From contig JAFGGO010000186.1 of assembly GCA_016930515.1 (NCBI GenBank), positions 1 through 35,910 on the forward strand: a stretch of DNA of 35,910 nucleotides, in the 5' to 3' direction. Positions 33,346 through 35,910 of the stretch are shown here, piece by piece. Position 1 is the first letter of the stretch; each line of letters begins with the position of its first letter. The position numbers and the translations under genes were made by a program. The notes under the pieces were generated by a model. That model worked only from the letters and a program-made list of their open reading frames with translations. It ran no database searches and was not told where the DNA came from. The DNA comes from Promethearchaeota archaeon. GTDB lineage: Archaea > Asgardarchaeota > Lokiarchaeia > Sigyniarchaeales > SOKP01.

Positions 33346-33810
33346 ATGAAGATTGCAATTTTATATGATAGTAAGTATGGAAATACAAAAAAAATAGCGG
33401 AATTCTTGACTGAGAAAATACATGAAAGTGGAAATGATGTGCAATTATTTAAAACAAAGGAGACAAAACCATCGCAATTATTTACTTATCAACCAGTAGC
33501 ATTACTGGTAGGAGGACCAACGCATTTTGGAAAACCTACTCGTAATCTTACGAAATATTTAAAGAAACTTGGTAAACTTAATTCACCAATCCTCAAAGCT
33601 GCAGTATTTAATTGTTATACGGGTGATAATGTGTGTAAAAATATCAAGGAAATTATCTCCATTAATTTACCCAAAATAGAACTATTAGAAAAATCTCTTC
33701 CAATCTGCACTTCGGCAGATGGAAACGATTGGAAAAAAATTGCGTTACCGAATAATTGGAAAGATGATGCGAGCGCCTTCCTCTCCGAGTTTATGAATTT
33801 TTTATCATAA
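33346..33810 (+). CDS. Flavodoxin-domain protein
   Basis: A 154-residue single-domain flavodoxin fold. The FMN phosphate loop 'YDSKYGNTKKIA' (8-19) follows the first strand 'MKIAIL', and 'ALLVGGPTHFGKPTRNLTKY' supplies the 50s-60s loop that holds the flavin ring. It would be a small cytoplasmic electron carrier or FMN-binding redox protein, and could serve oxygen-sensitive enzymes such as the radical SAM activase in this window, though nothing in the sequence links them. Length is normal. ATG start at 33346, no clear Shine-Dalgarno site. Confidence 0.88.
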   Translation: MKIAILYDSKYGNTKKIAEFLTEKIHESGNDVQLFKTKETKPSQLFTYQPVALLVGGPTHFGKPTRNLTKYLKKLGKLNSPILKAAVFNCYTGDNVCKNIKEIISINLPKIELLEKSLPICTSADGNDWKKIALPNNWKDDASAFLSEFMNFLS

Positions 33811-33847
33811 AACCAAGATTTTTAAGTGATTTTCTTTTTTTTTGATT

Positions 33848-34399
33848 TTATAATTTAAAGCTTTTCTCTTTTACATCTCTATTAGTCAATACAAGTTCTG
33901 CGATATCTGGATGTAAATGTTCGTTTTGCCATTCTCTCTCTGCTTGAACGGATTTAGCCGCATTTTTCACTGCTTTCAAGGCGTATAAAGCAGCTCCTAA
34001 CGAATGGTCAGCCATGTGAGCTGTAGCAACGGCGTGACCAATAGCACGAGCAATAGCAACCATAATTGGATTGATGGTTTCTCTTGCCACGGTATGGGCT
34101 TCTATCGATGCCTTCCGTGCGTCTCCTACTGAAGCCTTTCCTTTCTCCCATGCTTTGGCGATTGTTAGGGCATTAGCGAGACGATCGTCTATATTATCTT
34201 TTAAGAGAGGAAGTACGTGTTCGGTACATTGAATGGCCCACCTCATGAGTTGGTGATGTTGTTCCAGCTTCAATGATCCCTCCCGATGGTCTCGAACAAA
34301 TCGTTTATCGCGCAATTTGTTTCCAATAATAATTTTATACCAAGTCTTATATGATAAATAGATTTTATTTTCAAAAAATTTCTTTTTTCTAAATTTCAA
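33848..34399 (-). CDS. Imm5-type putative immunity protein
   Basis: A 183-residue helical protein. 'LRDKRFVRDHREGSLKLEQH' and 'HQLMRWAIQCTEHVLPLLK' match the pattern I know for the Imm5 family ('..AxWAxxCAExVLPLF'). 'ARAIGHAVATAHMADHSLGA' and 'ALYALKAV' match its Gly/Ala/His-rich C-terminal half. Imm5 members are catalogued as immunity proteins of polymorphic toxin systems but also occur alone. No toxin or secretion gene is adjacent, so the role is open. The frame opens with TTG at 34399; the first 30 residues are lysine- and aromatic-rich and poorly matched to the family, so the true start may be further in, near 'KLRDKR'. Confidence 0.75.
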   Translation of the reverse strand: MKFRKKKFFENKIYLSYKTWYKIIIGNKLRDKRFVRDHREGSLKLEQHHQLMRWAIQCTEHVLPLLKDNIDDRLANALTIAKAWEKGKASVGDARKASIEAHTVARETINPIMVAIARAIGHAVATAHMADHSLGAALYALKAVKNAAKSVQAEREWQNEHLHPDIAELVLTNRDVKEKSFKL

Positions 34400-34459
34400 G
34401 AACGAATAACAAAAAATTTATAAAAAAGTAAGAAATTTAAAAATATGAAGGAAAACTCT

Positions 34460-34481
34460 AGTGTTATCTGTTGATAACACT
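34460..34481. other. Perfect 9-bp hairpin AGTGTTATC-TGTT-GATAACACT
   Basis: The symmetry is exact, with a 4-base loop. It lies in the 330-base gap 34400-34729 between the divergent Imm5-like and SDR genes. No T-tract follows on either side, so an operator is more likely than a terminator. A TATA-like AGTATATATC near 34577 could serve the SDR gene. Nothing else stands out in the gap. Confidence 0.45.
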
Positions 34482-34729
34482 TCTAATTTATCTCCTTCTT
34501 CTTGTACTACTATTTTATTAAGATTTAGAGGCGTAATTAAATCACCTCATACGATTATATTTTTGTCACCATAATAGTATATATCTCTTACATATCAATT
34601 CAAATACATGAACCAATCAAATAATTTAACTTTTAAAAACATGAATTTGAGGACTATAAAGATAATGGCATAACTTTTTAAACGAAGAAAAGACCATTAA
34701 TACAAATTAACTTATCTAATAAGAGAAAT

Positions 34730-35716
34730 ATGAAACAGAGAGTATTATTAACTGGAGCTTTTGGTAACGTGGGACAGAATACATTGAAACAATTATTGAT
34801 ACGCGACCACGAGGTTACTTGTTTTGATCTACCAAATCCCCAAAATAAAAAAATACATGAAAAATTATCAAAAAAGCTGAAATTTAAAACAGTTTGGGGT
34901 AATATTCTGAGTAAAGAGGAATTAAATAAAGCCGTAAGTGGAATTGAATGCATTATCCATCTTGCTGCCATAATTCCTCCCATGAGTGAAAAAAATCCAG
35001 ATTTAGCCCGCAAAGTAAATATCGAGGGTACTAGAAATCTATTAGAGGCCGCAAAAAAGTTACCTAATAAACCCAGATTCATTATTGCAAGTTCTGCGAG
35101 CGTTCATGGAGTTACAATGCATTTAGAACCTCCCGTAACATCCAATACTCCCTTGAATCCTTCTGATGTTTATTCTCAAACAAAAGTGGAATGCGAACAA
35201 ATGTTGAAAAATAGCGGCCTTCCCTGGATGATCTTACGATTAGCAGCGGTATCTGTCGAAAACATGCCTTTTAAATTGGAAGACGTCGCATCTATCTTAT
35301 TTGACGTGCCACTTGATCAACGAATTGAATTCATATCGTCAAATGATTGTGGAATTGCTTTTGCAAACGCAGTAACAGTTGATAGAACAAATAATGTATT
35401 TTTGATTGGTGGTGGTGAAGAAAGTCAATTATTAGAAAGAGATTTCATAAAGGGATTCTTTTATGGTTTTGGATTGAAAATGCTACCCGAGAAAGCATTT
35501 AAACCAGTAAAGACAAACGAAGATTGGTTATATATCGATTGGATGGACACGAGGGAATCCCAAGAAGCGCTTCACTTTCAGACAATTTCATTTCCTCAAT
35601 ACGTTGATAACTTGAAAAAAAACCATAAACTGAGAAGGGCTGCAATCAAAATATGTTCTCCTCTCGCTAAAATTATTTTACTCAGAATGTCTCCTTATTA
35701 TAAAATGTCCCAATAA
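34730..35716 (+). CDS. Extended short-chain dehydrogenase (NAD-dependent epimerase family)
   Basis: A 328-residue Rossmann protein of the extended SDR class. The nucleotide loop 'TGAFGNVGQNTL' (TGxxGxxG, 8-15) starts the fold, and an acidic residue follows the second strand ('CFDLP', Asp33), which favours NAD over NADP. 'HLAAIIPP' is the family NAA-like strand, and the catalytic Tyr148/Lys152 lie in 'YSQTKVECEQ' with Ser122 or Ser124 in 'IIASSASVHG'. The C-terminal substrate domain is not diagnostic, so it may act on a nucleotide sugar or another alcohol. No sugar-nucleotide or glycosyltransferase genes adjoin it. ATG 34730. Confidence 0.85.
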   Translation: MKQRVLLTGAFGNVGQNTLKQLLIRDHEVTCFDLPNPQNKKIHEKLSKKLKFKTVWGNILSKEELNKAVSGIECIIHLAAIIPPMSEKNPDLARKVNIEGTRNLLEAAKKLPNKPRFIIASSASVHGVTMHLEPPVTSNTPLNPSDVYSQTKVECEQMLKNSGLPWMILRLAAVSVENMPFKLEDVASILFDVPLDQRIEFISSNDCGIAFANAVTVDRTNNVFLIGGGEESQLLERDFIKGFFYGFGLKMLPEKAFKPVKTNEDWLYIDWMDTRESQEALHFQTISFPQYVDNLKKNHKLRRAAIKICSPLAKIILLRMSPYYKMSQ

Positions 35717-35824
35717 CAGTAATATTGGAATCATTAATGTTTTTTAAAGTGCTTAGAATATAATTTTATTTTGGATTATCATTAAATTGAAAAAAGATAG
35801 AATAATTGTATTTTAGAATTCATA

Positions 35825-35877
35825 CAGTTACATAAAATCTGGACATCTGCGGATATCCTCTTTTTGGCCTGTAACTG
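35825..35877. other. 53-bp segment with a perfect 8-bp inverted repeat near the right edge
   Basis: CAGTTACA (35825-35832) pairs with TGTAACTG (35870-35877) around a 37-base interior that is richer in G+C than its surroundings. A GGTC-GT-GACC hairpin follows close by. The sequence after it runs off the window, so it may be the leader or start of a feature beyond the edge. Confidence 0.3.
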
Positions 35878-35910
35878 ACGGTCGTGACCACTCCTTATAG
35901 AAGAGGTCAA

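Noticed and set aside
34678..35082. 134-residue open frame on the minus strand
   Set aside because: Antisense to the SDR gene, which has a complete nucleotide-binding motif and catalytic residues.

Overview
The window is AT-rich and looks archaeal, most likely an Asgard (Lokiarchaeia-like) genome. The reasons are archaeal TATA-type promoters with Shine-Dalgarno sites on only some genes, solute-binding proteins tethered by a C-terminal membrane helix, a eukaryote-like long-chain acyl-CoA synthetase motif, long LRR proteins, and a PAS histidine kinase with an 'FYKDLFAHDI' phosphoacceptor region of the kind I associate with these archaea. The lineage is an inference from style, not from a marker gene. 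I see no rRNA, tRNA, CRISPR array or transposase.

Left part (1-8.7 kb): a sugar-uptake and phosphorolysis module. It holds a family-5 ABC solute-binding protein (112-2139, minus), a winged-helix regulator with an unusual large C-terminal domain (2379-3788) and a GH94 cellobiose phosphorylase (3965-6469). All three promoters carry the same inverted repeat, TACTA-N6-TAGTA, near the predicted transcription start, so they look like one small regulon, probably autoregulated by the protein encoded between them. It is followed by a 658-residue LRR-TIR protein (6617-8593) with the TIR NADase glutamate in place, a possible immune-type effector.

Middle (8.7-25 kb): a lipid/radical-enzyme and transport block. 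A long-chain acyl-CoA synthetase (10007-11794) is followed by a glycyl-radical-enzyme activase that starts upstream of any ordinary start codon and carries a fused C-terminal SCP2 (lipid-carrier) domain. Convergent to it is an 820-residue glycyl radical enzyme of unknown substrate with a Cys-x-Glu active site. Then comes an Opp-type ABC transporter operon (22418 down to 16087) in which both ATPases carry a multi-pass N-terminal membrane domain and which opens with a small membrane protein. Its substrate-binding protein is divergent (22683-24974). The promoter regions of the synthetase and of this binding protein share operator repeats (ATGAA-N5/6-TTCAT) and an identical 15-bp TATA segment, which suggests common control.

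Right part (25-35.9 kb): mixed accessory genes and gene decay. Intact genes are an unknown 349-residue protein, a CPBP membrane protease, a TetR regulator with a perfect palindrome over its start codon, an unusual 58-residue Asp/Glu/Tyr-rich protein, a polytopic membrane protein, a flavodoxin, an Imm5-type protein and an extended SDR. Between them are clear wrecks: a PAS-PAS histidine kinase broken by a stop, a frameshift and loss of most of its ATPase domain; a GNAT acetyltransferase broken by a frameshift, a stop and a deletion; and a C-terminal scrap that looks like a methyltransferase.

The strongest candidates for something undescribed are the activase-SCP2 fusion with its partner glycyl radical enzyme, the membrane-domain-fused Opp ATPases, and the two operator families that tie separate loci together.
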